Positions 17,704 through 27,058 of a stretch of DNA of 64,000 bases are shown here, one piece after another. The stretch is taken from the NCBI RefSeq assembly GCF_049195245.1, contig NZ_JBMIRR010000027.1, positions 992,001 to 1,056,000 of the forward strand, in the 5' to 3' direction. The stretch is from Arenimonas sp049195245. Its GTDB lineage: Bacteria > Pseudomonadota > Gammaproteobacteria > Xanthomonadales > Xanthomonadaceae. The notes beneath the pieces are model-generated. The model was not told where the DNA came from. It saw only the letters and a program-made list of their open reading frames with translations, and made no database searches. Position numbers and translations under genes: made by a program. Each line of letters begins with the position of its first letter. Position 1 is the first letter of the stretch.

Positions 17704-18147
17704 TCAGGCCGATTTCTTCAGCGACAGCGCGTTGATGCAGTAGCGCAACCCGGTCGGCGCCGGGCCGTCGGGGAACACGTGCCCCAGGTGGCCGTCGCAG
17801 GTGCTGCAGGTGTTCTCGATACGCTGCATGCCGTAGCTGTTGTCGGCGATGTAGTTGACCACGTTGTCCTTCAGCGGCTGGGTGAAGGACGGCCAGCCGC
17901 TGTGGGATTCGAACTTGGCCGAGGCGTCGAACAGCGGCGTGCCGCAGCCGGCGCATTCGTAGATGCCCGGCTCGTACAGGCCACACATTTCAGAGCTGAA
18001 GGCGCGCTCGGTGCCGGCTTCGCGCATCACGCGGTAGGCATCGGGGCCGAGTTCGGCGCGCCACTCGGCGTCAGGCTTCTCGACCCTGCGGTCGGGCGCC
18101 GGGTTGCCTTTCGCGGCGCGTTCCAGGACCAGCTTCCAGGTATGCAT
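17704..18147 (-). CDS. msrB: Peptide-methionine (R)-S-oxide reductase MsrB
   Basis: Repairs the R form of methionine sulfoxide; 147 residues, typical of the family. Two CxxC zinc pairs (Cys65/Cys68 in CAGC; Cys114/Cys117 in CSTC), the HSGWPSF motif and catalytic Cys137 in GLRYCINALSL are visible; Cys55 (EMCGLYE) could be the resolving cysteine. No signal peptide is present, so it is cytosolic. The matching MsrA is at 42930-43556. The stop is three bases from the convergent lipoamide dehydrogenase-like gene. Confidence 0.96.
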   Translation of the reverse strand: MHTWKLVLERAAKGNPAPDRRVEKPDAEWRAELGPDAYRVMREAGTERAFSSEMCGLYEPGIYECAGCGTPLFDASAKFESHSGWPSFTQPLKDNVVNYIADNSYGMQRIENTCSTCDGHLGHVFPDGPAPTGLRYCINALSLKKSA

Positions 18148-18155
18148 GGCGGTCC

Positions 18156-18638
18156 TCAGTTCGCGGGCTCGTCGCCCAGGTAGGCGGCGGCGCTGGCCGA
18201 GGCCGCATCCACGGCCGTGGTCGCGGCCAGCAGCTTGGCCTGGCTGTCGGCCAGCTCGGCCTCGACCGCGCTGATCTCGGCACGCACGGCCATCACCGCA
18301 TTGGCGGCGTCTTCCGCCACCTTGCGGTCGGCATCGACCTTCTCGCGCGTCAGGCGCCCGCGGGCGGCACTGGCCTCGGTCGCGGCCAGCTGCTTCTCGG
18401 CATTGATGCGGGCGGTGTCGGCGCGCTCGAGGTTGGCGCGGGCCGCGGCCAGCTTGGCCTGGCCCGTCTCAAGCGAGCTGCGCGCCGCCTGCACGGCCGC
18501 GACGGCGGTATTGAGCTGCTCGATCACCTGGGCCTTTTGCTCGGGCGTGCCCTCTTCGGCGGTGGCCGGCAGCGCAAACGCGCCGAGGGACAGGGCCAGC
18601 AGGCAGGCCAGGGAATGTCGAAGGCGATGGTTTTCCAA
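18156..18638 (-). CDS. Hypothetical periplasmic coiled-coil protein
   Basis: A 160-residue protein read from a TTG start, with GGGAG eight bases upstream. A signal peptide (LACLLALSLGAFALPATA) probably ends near Ala-Glu28. The remaining 130 residues form one long Ala-rich coiled coil (for example LETGQAKLAAARANLERADTA) with few aromatic residues. It resembles small OmpH- or TolC-adaptor-like periplasmic spacers in shape only. It is eight bases upstream of msrB on the same strand, so the two are probably co-transcribed. Confidence 0.75.
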   Translation of the reverse strand: MENHRLRHSLACLLALSLGAFALPATAEEGTPEQKAQVIEQLNTAVAAVQAARSSLETGQAKLAAARANLERADTARINAEKQLAATEASAARGRLTREKVDADRKVAEDAANAVMAVRAEISAVEAELADSQAKLLAATTAVDAASASAAAYLGDEPAN

Positions 18639-18725
18639 TCCGGTTCTCCCGAAGGTGGGCCGTGCCCGCGGGCCGCGGGCGGATGCGGCGAGTCTATCCC
18701 CTGCCGCGCCGGCGTGTCGCGCCGC

Positions 18726-20084
18726 TCAGGCGACGTAGATGGTCTTTATGTTCATGAACTCATGGATGCCGTGCTCGGCCAGTTCGCGGCCAAAGCCCGA
18801 GGTGCGGGTGCCGCCGAACGGCAGCCGCACGTCGCTGCGGACGATCGCATTGACGAAGCAGGCGCCGGCCACCAGCTGGCGCGCCACTGCATCGCCGCGC
18901 GTGGCATCGCGGGTCCACACGCTGGCGCCGAGGCCGAAGGCGGTGTCGTTGGCGACGCGGATCGCTTCGGCCTGGTCCTTCACCCGCAGGATGCTGGCGA
19001 CCGGACCGAACAGCTCCTCGTGGTAGGCCGGCATGCCCGGCACCACGTGGTCCAGCACCGAGGCCGGATAGGCGGTGTCGCCCTCCCCCGGCTCGCAGCC
19101 CAGCAGCGCCGTGGCGCCAGCCGCAATGCTGGCCTGCACCTGCTTGTGCAGCTCGTCGCGAAGGTCGGCGCGCGCCATCGGCGCCAGCGTGCTGGCCTCG
19201 TCGCGGGGATCACCCACCTGCAGCTGCGCGCTCGCCTGCACGAAGCGGCGCACGAATTCATCGGCGATGGCCTCGACCACGATGAAGCGCTTGGCGGCGA
19301 TGCAGGTCTGGCCGGCGTTGCCGAAGCGCGAGGACACCGCCATCGGCACGGTCTGGTCCAGGTCGGCGTCCTCCAGCACCACGAAGGGATCGCTGCCGCC
19401 GAGTTCCATCACGCACTTTTTCAGGTGCTTGCCGGCGGTGGCGGCGACCGAACGGCCGGCCTTCTCGCTGCCGGTCAGCGTCACCGCCTTGATGCGCGCG
19501 TCGCCGATCACGGCGGCGGTCTGCTCGCTGTCGATGTGCAGCGTGGCGAACACGCCTTCGGGCAGGCCGGCGTCGCGCAGCACGCCGGCGATCGCGTCGG
19601 CGCAGCGCGGCACATTGGTGGCGTGCTTGAGCAGGGCCACGTTGCCGGCCATCAGGCCCGGCGCGAGGAAGCGGAACACCTGCCAGATGGGGAAGTTCCA
19701 CGGCATGATCGCCAGCACGCAGCCGATCGGCTCGTAGCGCACGTAGCTGCGGGCGGCCTCGGTGGGTACGGCCTGGTCGGCCAGGTAGCGGCCGGCGTGT
19801 TCGGCGTAGTACTCGCAGGCCGCGGCGGACTTTTCGATCTCGGCCAGCGCCTCTTTGCGCAGCTTGCCCATCTCGGCGCCCATCAGGCCCGCGATGGCGT
19901 CGCGCTGCTCACGAAGCGTGGCCGCCACCCGGCGCAGATGCGCGCCGCGTTCCTGCAGTGCCAGCGCCGACCAGGCCGGGAAGGCCCGCTCGGCCGCCGC
20001 CAGCGCGCGTTCGATGGCCGCGGCATCGTCAGGTTCGTGCCGGCGAACTTCGCCGGTCCAGGGGTCACGGTTCTCGACGCTCAT
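18726..20084 (-). CDS. NAD(P)-dependent succinate-semialdehyde dehydrogenase-like ALDH
   Basis: Aldehyde dehydrogenase of 452 residues from MSVENRDPWTGEV; longer in-frame extension upstream is opposite potI and not real. Catalytic Cys261 lies in GNAGQTCIAAKRF and the general base Glu227 in VMELGGSDPF; MPWNFPIWQVFR binds the cofactor. The short length and the sequence style match the YneI/Sad group, which oxidises succinate semialdehyde to succinate. This is the expected last step after putrescine is converted to GABA and succinate semialdehyde by neighbouring genes. It starts two bases after the potI stop, so it belongs to the same minus-strand operon. Confidence 0.88.
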   Translation of the reverse strand: MSVENRDPWTGEVRRHEPDDAAAIERALAAAERAFPAWSALALQERGAHLRRVAATLREQRDAIAGLMGAEMGKLRKEALAEIEKSAAACEYYAEHAGRYLADQAVPTEAARSYVRYEPIGCVLAIMPWNFPIWQVFRFLAPGLMAGNVALLKHATNVPRCADAIAGVLRDAGLPEGVFATLHIDSEQTAAVIGDARIKAVTLTGSEKAGRSVAATAGKHLKKCVMELGGSDPFVVLEDADLDQTVPMAVSSRFGNAGQTCIAAKRFIVVEAIADEFVRRFVQASAQLQVGDPRDEASTLAPMARADLRDELHKQVQASIAAGATALLGCEPGEGDTAYPASVLDHVVPGMPAYHEELFGPVASILRVKDQAEAIRVANDTAFGLGASVWTRDATRGDAVARQLVAGACFVNAIVRSDVRLPFGGTRTSGFGRELAEHGIHEFMNIKTIYVA

Positions 20085-20086
20085 GT

Positions 20087-20929
20087 TCAGCCCTTCTGCA
20101 GCGCCATCTGCATGTCGCGCTGGCGCTTCTTGTCTTCGCGGGTGATCACCCACCAGCCGATCACCGCGGCCACGGAAACGGCCAGGATCATCAGGGTGGC
20201 GAGCGCATTGATCTTGGGGCTCACGCCCAGCCGTACCGACGAGAACACCTTCATCGGCAGCGTGGTGGACGAGGGGCCGGACACGAAGCTGGCGATCACC
20301 AGATCGTCCAGCGACAGCGTGAAGGCCAGCAGCCAGCCCGAGACCAGGGCCGGGGCGATGATCGGCAGGGTGATCACGAAGAACACCTTCAGGCGGTTGG
20401 CGCCCAGGTCCATCGCGGCCTCTTCCAGCGAGCGGTCCAGCTCCTGCAGGCGCGAGGAGATCACCACGGTGACGAAGGCCATGCAGAAGGTGACGTGCGC
20501 GATCCAGATGGTGAGCATGCCGCGCTGCTCGCCGATGCCGATGATCGGCCCGATGGACACGAACAGCAGCAGGATGGACAGGCCGGTGATCACCTCGGGC
20601 ATCACCAGCGGCGCGGTGATCAACCCGCCGAACAGGGTCTTGCCGTGGAAGTCGCGGAAGCGGGTCATGATCATCGCGGCCATGGTGCCCAGGATGATCG
20701 AGGCCCAGGCCGTCCAGAACGCGATCTGGATGCTGACCCAGGCCGCCGACATCATCTGCTGGTCGCGGAAGAGTTCGCCGTACCACTTCACCGAGAAGCC
20801 CGACCACACCGTGACCAGCTTGGACTCGTTGAACGAGTACACCACCAGGCTGAGGATGGGCGCGTACAGGAAGACGAAGCCCAGGGCCAGCATGCCCTTG
20901 GTGAATCCGGAGTTGCGCGGGGCGCTCAT
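20087..20929 (-). CDS. potI: Polyamine ABC transporter permease PotI
   Basis: Inner-membrane permease of 280 residues with six predicted helices, starting at MSAPRNSGFTKGMLALG; the ATG overlaps the potH stop by four bases. The EAA loop that contacts the ATPase reads SRLQELDRSLEEAAMDLGANRLKVF. The motif LDDLVIASFVSGPSSTTLPMKVFSSVRLG is typical of PotI/PotC proteins of putrescine and spermidine importers. It pairs with potH to form the channel. Confidence 0.94.
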   Translation of the reverse strand: MSAPRNSGFTKGMLALGFVFLYAPILSLVVYSFNESKLVTVWSGFSVKWYGELFRDQQMMSAAWVSIQIAFWTAWASIILGTMAAMIMTRFRDFHGKTLFGGLITAPLVMPEVITGLSILLLFVSIGPIIGIGEQRGMLTIWIAHVTFCMAFVTVVISSRLQELDRSLEEAAMDLGANRLKVFFVITLPIIAPALVSGWLLAFTLSLDDLVIASFVSGPSSTTLPMKVFSSVRLGVSPKINALATLMILAVSVAAVIGWWVITREDKKRQRDMQMALQKG

Positions 20930-21843
20930 GACAGCTTCGACTCCATCTCGCGCGACTGGTAGCGGTGGAAGATCATGATCGGCACGATCAGCAGCACCAG
21001 CATCACGATCGCCACCGCCGAGGCCACGGGCCAGTCGCGGTTGTTGAAGAACTCGTTCCACAGAACGCGGCCGATCATCAGGGTGTCGGCGCCGCCCAGC
21101 ATCTCCGGGATCACGAACTCGCCCACCACCGGGATCAGCACCAGCATGGCGCCGGCGATGATGCCGGCCTTGGACAGCGGCAGCGTGATGGTGAAGAAGG
21201 ACTTCCAGGGCCGCGCGCCCAGGTCGTTGGCGGCCTCCAGCAGGCGGTGGTCATGCTTGACCAGGTTGGAATACAGCGGCAGCACCATGAACGGCAGGTA
21301 GGCGTAGACGATGCCGATGTACACCGCCATCGGCGTGTGCAGGATCTGCAGCGGCTCGTCGATCAGGCCCAGGCCCATCAGGAAGTTGTTGAGCAGGCCG
21401 TTGTTCTTCAGGATGCCCACCCAGGCATAGATGCGGATCAGGAACGAGGTCCACGAGGGCAGGATCACCAGCATCAGGGCGATGTTGCGGTTGGCGGGCG
21501 ACATCCGCGCAATCGCATAGGCCATCGGATAGCCCACCAGCAGGCACAGGAAAGTGGCGATGACGGCAATCTTCAGCGAGCTCAGGTAGGCGTTGACGTA
21601 GAGGCTGTCGCGCACCAGGTACAGGTAGTTGCCGGCATTGAGGCTGACCTGCAGCTTGTCGCCCACCCACTGGAACAGGTCGGTGTAGGGCGGCATGGCG
21701 ATGGCCGCGCTGGCGAAGCTGATCTTCAGGGCGATGGCGAAGGGAATGGCGAAGAACAGGAGCATCCACAGGTAGGGCACCGCGATGACCAGCCAGCGCG
21801 GGCCGGGCAGGCGCTTCCTGATCGACGCCGGCAGCCGCCTCAT
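20926..21843 (-). CDS. potH: Polyamine ABC transporter permease PotH
   Basis: Inner-membrane permease of 305 residues. A basic N-terminus is followed by six helices; PVNRNIALMLVILPSWTSFLIRIYAWVGIL-like (read here as SPANRNIALMLVILPSW and FLIRIYAWVGILKNNG) and the ATPase-contact loop LLEAANDLGARPWKSFFTITLPLSKAGI identify PotH/PotB. It overlaps potG and potI by four bases each, indicating tight translational coupling in a potG-H-I unit. Confidence 0.94.
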   Translation of the reverse strand: MRRLPASIRKRLPGPRWLVIAVPYLWMLLFFAIPFAIALKISFASAAIAMPPYTDLFQWVGDKLQVSLNAGNYLYLVRDSLYVNAYLSSLKIAVIATFLCLLVGYPMAYAIARMSPANRNIALMLVILPSWTSFLIRIYAWVGILKNNGLLNNFLMGLGLIDEPLQILHTPMAVYIGIVYAYLPFMVLPLYSNLVKHDHRLLEAANDLGARPWKSFFTITLPLSKAGIIAGAMLVLIPVVGEFVIPEMLGGADTLMIGRVLWNEFFNNRDWPVASAVAIVMLVLLIVPIMIFHRYQSREMESKLS

Positions 21844-22988
21844 GAGGTCAGCACCACGCCCGCCTGGTCGTCCCAGCTCAGCCAGACGCTGTCGTTCCAG
21901 GTGAATTTCTCGCTGGCCCAGCGCTGGCTGTTGATCATGTTGGCCAGGATCTTGGTGCCGTTGGCCAGCCGCACGTGGAAGACCGAGTGGCTGCCGAAGT
22001 AGGCGATGTCCTCGATGATGCCCTTGGCCTTGTTGTGCGGCTGGCCCGGTTCGTCCTTGCTGACGCTGATCTTCTCCGGCCGCAGCGCCAGCGCCACGTC
22101 CTGGCCCTCGAAGCCGGTGACGCCGTGGCCGACGTAGGCCAGGCAGTCCAATGCGGGGCTTTCGATGGTGATGAAGTCCTTCTCGTCGTCCTTGATCTTG
22201 CCCTCGATCAGGTTCACCGAGCCGATGAACTCGGCGGTGAAGCGGCAGCTGGGCTGCTCGTAGATCTCGTCGGGCGTGCCCAGCTGGCGGATCCAGCCGG
22301 CGTCCATGATGGCGATGCGGTGGGCCATGGTCATGGCCTCTTCCTGGTCGTGGGTGACCATCACGCAGGTCACGCCCAGGCGCTCGACGATGTTCACCAG
22401 CTCCAGCTGCATCTGCGAGCGCAGCTTCTTGTCCAGCGCGCCCATCGGCTCGTCCAGCAGCAGCAGCTTGGGGCTCTTGGCCAGCGACCGCGCCAGCGCC
22501 ACGCGCTGCTGCTGGCCGCCCGACAGCTGGTGCGGCCGGCGGCGCGCGTACTTGCCCATCTGCACCAGGCCCAGCATCTCCTCCACGCGGCGGGCGATGT
22601 CGGCCTTGGCCATGCCGTCCTGCTTGAGCCCGAAGGCCACGTTCTGCTCCACCGTCATGTGCGGGAACAGCGCGTAGGACTGGAACATCATGTTGATCGG
22701 CCGCTCGTAGGGCGGCAGGTCCACGATGTCCTGGCCGTCGAGGATGATGCGGCCCTTGGTGGGCTTCTCGAAGCCGGCCAGGCAGCGCAGCAGGGTGGAC
22801 TTGCCGCAGCCCGAGGCCCCCAGCAGGGCGAAGATCTCACCCTTGCGGATGGACAGGCTGACGTCGTCCACCGCCACGAAACCGTCGAACTCCTTGCGCA
22901 CCGACTCGATGCGCAGGTAGTTGTCCGCGCCGAGCTTGTCGGTCTTGGGTGCGCCCGAGGGCGCACCGTTGCCTGCTACTGCTGCCAT
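21840..22988 (-). CDS. potG: Polyamine ABC transporter ATP-binding protein PotG
   Basis: ABC-type ATPase of 382 residues that powers polyamine import. Walker A GASGCGKST, Q-loop FQSYALFPHMTVEQN, signature LSGGQQQRVALARSL, Walker B LLLLDEPMGALD and the switch His in VMVTHDQEEAM are intact. A C-terminal TOBE domain (about 300-382) includes VALALRPEKISVS. The N-terminal 20 residues are an unconserved extension. It lies 25 bp downstream of the binding-protein gene and overlaps potH. Confidence 0.96.
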   Translation of the reverse strand: MAAVAGNGAPSGAPKTDKLGADNYLRIESVRKEFDGFVAVDDVSLSIRKGEIFALLGASGCGKSTLLRCLAGFEKPTKGRIILDGQDIVDLPPYERPINMMFQSYALFPHMTVEQNVAFGLKQDGMAKADIARRVEEMLGLVQMGKYARRRPHQLSGGQQQRVALARSLAKSPKLLLLDEPMGALDKKLRSQMQLELVNIVERLGVTCVMVTHDQEEAMTMAHRIAIMDAGWIRQLGTPDEIYEQPSCRFTAEFIGSVNLIEGKIKDDEKDFITIESPALDCLAYVGHGVTGFEGQDVALALRPEKISVSKDEPGQPHNKAKGIIEDIAYFGSHSVFHVRLANGTKILANMINSQRWASEKFTWNDSVWLSWDDQAGVVLTS

Positions 22989-23013
22989 GTCGTTTCCCGG
23001 GGCGAGTGGTCGG

Positions 23014-24144
23014 CTATTGGCCGGTCTTGAGCGTGGTCCAGTGGCGCGTGAACAGGCGGTCCACCTCCGGCGTCAGCACCGCCAGGGTGTAAAGGCCCTT
23101 CTTGGCTTCCTCGGTCGGGTAGATGCCCGGATCGTCCAGCACCGCCTTGTCCACCAGCGGCAGCGCGGCCTGGTTGGCGCTGGCATACATCACGTAGTTC
23201 TGCACGCCGGCCATCACCTCGGGCCGCAGCAGGTAGTCCAGGAAGAGGTAGGCGTTGTCGATGTTCTTGGCGTCCTTGGGGATGGCCATCATGTCGAACC
23301 ACATCGGCGCGCCTTCCTTGGGGATCAGGTAGCTGATGTTGATGCCCTTGCCCGCTTCTTCGGCGCGCGACTTGGCCTGGATGATGTCGCCCGACCAGCC
23401 CACGGCCACGCAGATGTCGCCGTTGGCCAGGTCGTTGATGAACTGCGAGGAGTGGAAGTAGGTGATGTGCGGACGCAGCTCGGTCAGGCGGTCCACGCCC
23501 TTCTGGATCACGGCCGGGTCGAAGCTGTTGGGCTCCTCGCCCAGGTAGTCCAGCACCGGCGGAATGATTTCGGAGGGCGTGTCGAGGATGGCCACGCCGC
23601 AGCCCTTGAGCTTGGCCAGGTTGGCCGGCTCGAACACCATGGCCCAGCTGTCGAGCGGGAAGTCCTCGCCCAGCGCGGCCTTGACCTTCTCGACGTTGTA
23701 GCCGATGCCGGTGGTGCCCCACAGGTAGGGCACGGAATGGCCGTTGTCGGGATCGTTCTGGGCGATCAGGGCCATCATGGCCGGGTCGAGGTTGGCGTAG
23801 TTCTTCAGCCGCGACTTGTCGATCGGGGCGTAGACGCCGGCCTGGATCTGCCGGGCCAGGAAGGTCAGCGAGGGCACCACGATGTCGTAGCCGGTGTTGC
23901 CGGTCATGACCTTGGTCTCGAGCACCTCGTTGGAGTCCATCACGTCGTAGACCACCTTGATGCCGGTCTCGGCCTCGAAGTTGGCGATGGTGTCCTCGGC
24001 GATGTAGTCCGACCAGTTGTAGATGTTCAGGACCTTGGACGCATCGGCGGGGGCATCGGCGCCCGCTTTCGGGTCGGCGGCCGGGTCACCGCCGCAGCCT
24101 GCGGCGATCAGGGCGAGAAGCAGTGCAGACAGTCTGAGTTTCAT
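23014..24144 (-). CDS. potF: Polyamine-binding lipoprotein PotF/SpuD-like
   Basis: Substrate-binding protein of the polyamine ABC importer, 376 residues. The signal ends in the lipobox LIAAGC (Cys17), so it is membrane-anchored, followed by a low-complexity linker. The mature part begins LNIYNWSDYIAEDTI, the signature of PotF/PotD proteins, and has YDIVVPSLTFLARQIQAG, WGTTGIGYN and CVAVGWSGDIIQA, which form the ligand cleft. It heads potF-G-H-I after a 117-bp gap from the aminotransferase gene, so it may have its own promoter there. Confidence 0.95.
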   Translation of the reverse strand: MKLRLSALLLALIAAGCGGDPAADPKAGADAPADASKVLNIYNWSDYIAEDTIANFEAETGIKVVYDVMDSNEVLETKVMTGNTGYDIVVPSLTFLARQIQAGVYAPIDKSRLKNYANLDPAMMALIAQNDPDNGHSVPYLWGTTGIGYNVEKVKAALGEDFPLDSWAMVFEPANLAKLKGCGVAILDTPSEIIPPVLDYLGEEPNSFDPAVIQKGVDRLTELRPHITYFHSSQFINDLANGDICVAVGWSGDIIQAKSRAEEAGKGINISYLIPKEGAPMWFDMMAIPKDAKNIDNAYLFLDYLLRPEVMAGVQNYVMYASANQAALPLVDKAVLDDPGIYPTEEAKKGLYTLAVLTPEVDRLFTRHWTTLKTGQ

Positions 24145-24261
24145 TCTGGATTCCCCTGTCGGTCATGAAATCACGGGTTTCTGCCGTTTCCATCATACAC
24201 AGCGGCCCTGCCGCGGCCAGCCGGTCACGGCCAGCCTGCGCCGGCCGTTCCGAGCCTTTGC

Positions 24262-25626
24262 TCAAGCGCTGGACAGGCCCAGTTCGCGGGCGGTCATGTC
24301 CAGGGATTTCCAGGCCTTCTCGGCCAGTTCGTCGATCTGGGCGCGGCTGATCACCAGCGGCGGCGACAGCAGCATGGAATCGTTGGTGGCGCGCAGGATC
24401 AGGCCGTTCTTCAGCGCGATGTCGCGGCACAGCTGCCCCACCCTGCCCCGGTCCGGGAAGAATTCCCGCCGGGACTTGTCGGGCACCAGCTCCAGTGCGC
24501 CCACCATGCCGGCGATGCGCGCCTCGCCCACCAGCGGGTGCTCGCCCAGGCGGCGCCAGGCCTGGGCCAGGTAGGGACCGGTGTCGGTGCGGCAGGTCTC
24601 GACGATCTTCTCGTCCTGCAGGATGCGGATGTTCTCCAGCGCCACCGCGGCGCAGACCGGGTGGCCGGAATAGGTATAGCCATGGGCCAGCTCGCCGCCC
24701 TTGTCCTTGAGCACGCCGGCCACGCGGTCGTTGAACATCACCGCGCCCAGCGGGATGTAGCCGCTGGTGATGCCCTTGGCCAGGGTCATGATGTCGGGCT
24801 GGAAGCCGAAGTAGTCGGCGGCAAACCACTCGCCGGTGCGGCCGAAGCCGCAGATCACCTCGTCGGCGATCAGCAGCACGTCGTGCCTGCGGCAGATGCG
24901 CTCGATTTCCTGCCAGTAGTTCTTCGGCGGGATGTAGACGCCGATGGCGCCCATGATCGGCTCGCCGATGAAGGCGGCCACGCGGTCGGCACCGAGCGCG
25001 AGGATTTTGTCCTCCAGCCGGTGGGCGCAGTGCCGGCCATAGGTCTCCTCGTCCATGTCGCCGCCGTCGGCGAACCAGAACGGCGGGTCGATGTGGTGGA
25101 TGTCCGGGATGGGCAGCCCGCCCTGTTTGTGCATGCCCTTCATGCCGCCCAGGCTGGCGCCGGCGACGGTGGAGCCGTGGTAGCCGTTGTGGCGCCCGAT
25201 GACGATGTTCTTGCCCGGCTTGTCCTGCACCGCCCAGAAGTGCCGCACCATGCGCAGGATGGTGTCGTTGGCCTCGGAACCGGAGTTGGAGAACATGGCG
25301 TGGTTGAGATCGCCGGGGCACAGCTCGGCCAGCTTCGCGGCCAGGTGCACGGTGGGCTCGGTGGTGCAGCCGAAGAAGCTGTTGTAGTAGGCCAGCTGGG
25401 TCATCTGCCGCGACGCCACTTCGCCCAGTTCGCGGCGGCCGTAGCCGATGTTCACGCACCACAGCCCGGCGAAGGCATCGAGCAGCTTGTTGCCCTGCGA
25501 ATCCCAGACGTAGCAGCCTTCGCCGCGGCTCAGGATGCGCGTGCCCTTCTTCGCCAGCGCGGCGTTGTCGTTGAAGGGATGCAGGTGGTGGGCGGCGTCG
25601 AGCTGCTGGAGGGCGCTGTGGTCCAT
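24262..25626 (-). CDS. spuC: Putrescine--pyruvate aminotransferase (SpuC-like)
   Basis: Class III PLP-dependent aminotransferase, 454 residues. The PLP lysine is Lys284 (TLAKGITSGY) and the ring-nitrogen Asp is Asp255 (LIADEVICGFGRTG); FSNSGSEANDT and HGYTYSGHPVCAA bind phosphate and substrate. The N-terminus DAAHHLHPFNDNAAL and overall style match SpuC of Pseudomonas, which converts putrescine or cadaverine plus pyruvate to the aminoaldehyde and alanine. It follows puuA by 40 bp and precedes the polyamine transporter genes. Confidence 0.92.
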   Translation of the reverse strand: MDHSALQQLDAAHHLHPFNDNAALAKKGTRILSRGEGCYVWDSQGNKLLDAFAGLWCVNIGYGRRELGEVASRQMTQLAYYNSFFGCTTEPTVHLAAKLAELCPGDLNHAMFSNSGSEANDTILRMVRHFWAVQDKPGKNIVIGRHNGYHGSTVAGASLGGMKGMHKQGGLPIPDIHHIDPPFWFADGGDMDEETYGRHCAHRLEDKILALGADRVAAFIGEPIMGAIGVYIPPKNYWQEIERICRRHDVLLIADEVICGFGRTGEWFAADYFGFQPDIMTLAKGITSGYIPLGAVMFNDRVAGVLKDKGGELAHGYTYSGHPVCAAVALENIRILQDEKIVETCRTDTGPYLAQAWRRLGEHPLVGEARIAGMVGALELVPDKSRREFFPDRGRVGQLCRDIALKNGLILRATNDSMLLSPPLVISRAQIDELAEKAWKSLDMTARELGLSSA

Positions 25627-25666
25627 CGGGACTCCGGATCGGTGGGACGGGTGGAAGGCCTGGGAT

Positions 25667-27052
25667 TCAGACGTTGAGCAGCAAGAACTCGCGCTCCCAG
25701 CTGCTGATGACGCGGAAGAAGGTTTCGTACTCTTTCTGTTTCACCGAAACGTAGGCCTTGACGAAGCGGGCGCCCAGCAGCTGCTGGAGCTCGCCGCAGT
25801 CCTGCAGCAGGGCCAGGGCCTCTTCCAGCGAGCGCGGCAGCGCATAGCCCAGGTCCTGGGCGCTGCCGGCCAGCGGCTTGGTGGGCTTGAGCTTTTCCTG
25901 CATGCCCAGGTAGCCGCAGGCCAGGGTGGCGGCAATGGCCAGGTAGGGGTTGGCATCCGAACCGGCGAAGCGGCTCTCCACCCGCGTGTTCTCCGGCGTA
26001 TCCATCGGCACGCGCAGGCCGCAGGTGCGGTTGTCGTAGCCCCACTGCACGTTGATCGGCGCCACCTGGCCCAGGGCCAGGCGGCGGTAGGAGTTCACGT
26101 TGGGCCCGAAGAAGGCCATGGCCGCGGGCACGTACTTCTGCAGGCCGCCCAGGTAATGCAGGAACCGGTCGCTGTGCTTGCCCGGCTTGCTGCCGGCGAA
26201 TACGTTGCGGCCCGTGCGCGCGTCCACCAGGCTCTGGTGCACGTGCATCGAGCTGCCCGGCTCGTTCTCCATCGGCTTGGCCAGGAAGGTGGCGTAGATG
26301 CCGTGGCGCATCGCCGCCTCGCGCATGGTGCGCTTGAACAGGAACACCTGGTCGGCGCGCGACAGCGGGTCGGAGTGTTCGAAGTTCACTTCCAGCTGGG
26401 CCGCGCCGGACTCGTGGATCAGCGTGTCCACGTCCAGCTCCATCGCCTCGCAGTAGTCGTACATCAGGTCCAGGATCGGGTCGAATTCGTTCACCGCGTC
26501 GATCGAATACGACTGCCGCGCGGTCTCGGGCCGGCCGTTGCGGCCCGCGGGCGGCAGCAGCGGGAAATCGGGGTCGGTGTTGCGCTGGACCAGGAAGAAC
26601 TCCAACTCGGGAGCGATCACCGGACGCAGGCCTTCGGCCTCGTACAGCGCCAGCACGCGGCGCAGCACGTTGCGCGGCGCCAGCTCGTGCGGGCTGCCGT
26701 CCTTGGTGACGCAGTCGTGGATGATCTGGGCGGTGGGGTCGGTGGCCCAGGGCACCATGCGCACGGTGTCCGGATCGGGCCGCAGAATCATGTCCGAATC
26801 CGAGGGCGACACCAGGTCGTCGTAGTTGTCCGGGTAGTCGCCGGTGACCGTGGTGGCGAAGATGCCCTCGGGCAGGCGCGTGCCGTAGTCGTGCGAGAAC
26901 TTCGCGGCCGGGATGATCTTGCCGCGTGCGTTGCCGGTCATGTCCGGCACCAGGCACTCGACCTCGGTGATGCGGCGCTCCTTGAGCCAGCGCTTGAGCG
27001 TGCTTTCCTGCTGTTCGGCGGGGGTCTTGCGGGCGTCTTTCTTCTTGGACAT
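25667..27052 (-). CDS. puuA: Gamma-glutamylputrescine synthetase (PuuA-type)
   Basis: Glutamine synthetase superfamily enzyme, 461 residues, that ligates glutamate to putrescine with ATP. The beta-Grasp part has CLVPDMTGNARGKIIPA. The catalytic part has ELEFFLVQRN, the metal ligands in ESGAAQLEVNFEHSD, HVHQSL (nucleotide and substrate His) and NSYRRLALGQVAPINVQWGYDNR, followed by RVESRFAGSDANPYLAIAA. The regulatory adenylylation Tyr segment of true GlnA is not seen. It is six bases after the puuD stop and part of puuD-puuA-spuC. A second, divergent homologue lies at 27942-29309. Confidence 0.92.
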   Translation of the reverse strand: MSKKKDARKTPAEQQESTLKRWLKERRITEVECLVPDMTGNARGKIIPAAKFSHDYGTRLPEGIFATTVTGDYPDNYDDLVSPSDSDMILRPDPDTVRMVPWATDPTAQIIHDCVTKDGSPHELAPRNVLRRVLALYEAEGLRPVIAPELEFFLVQRNTDPDFPLLPPAGRNGRPETARQSYSIDAVNEFDPILDLMYDYCEAMELDVDTLIHESGAAQLEVNFEHSDPLSRADQVFLFKRTMREAAMRHGIYATFLAKPMENEPGSSMHVHQSLVDARTGRNVFAGSKPGKHSDRFLHYLGGLQKYVPAAMAFFGPNVNSYRRLALGQVAPINVQWGYDNRTCGLRVPMDTPENTRVESRFAGSDANPYLAIAATLACGYLGMQEKLKPTKPLAGSAQDLGYALPRSLEEALALLQDCGELQQLLGARFVKAYVSVKQKEYETFFRVISSWEREFLLLNV

Positions 27053-27058
27053 GGGAGG

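Noticed and set aside
20085..20807. N-terminal extension of the succinate-semialdehyde dehydrogenase frame
   Set aside because: The extra 241 residues overlap potI in another frame and have no dehydrogenase character; the ATG at 20084 gives a standard N-terminus.
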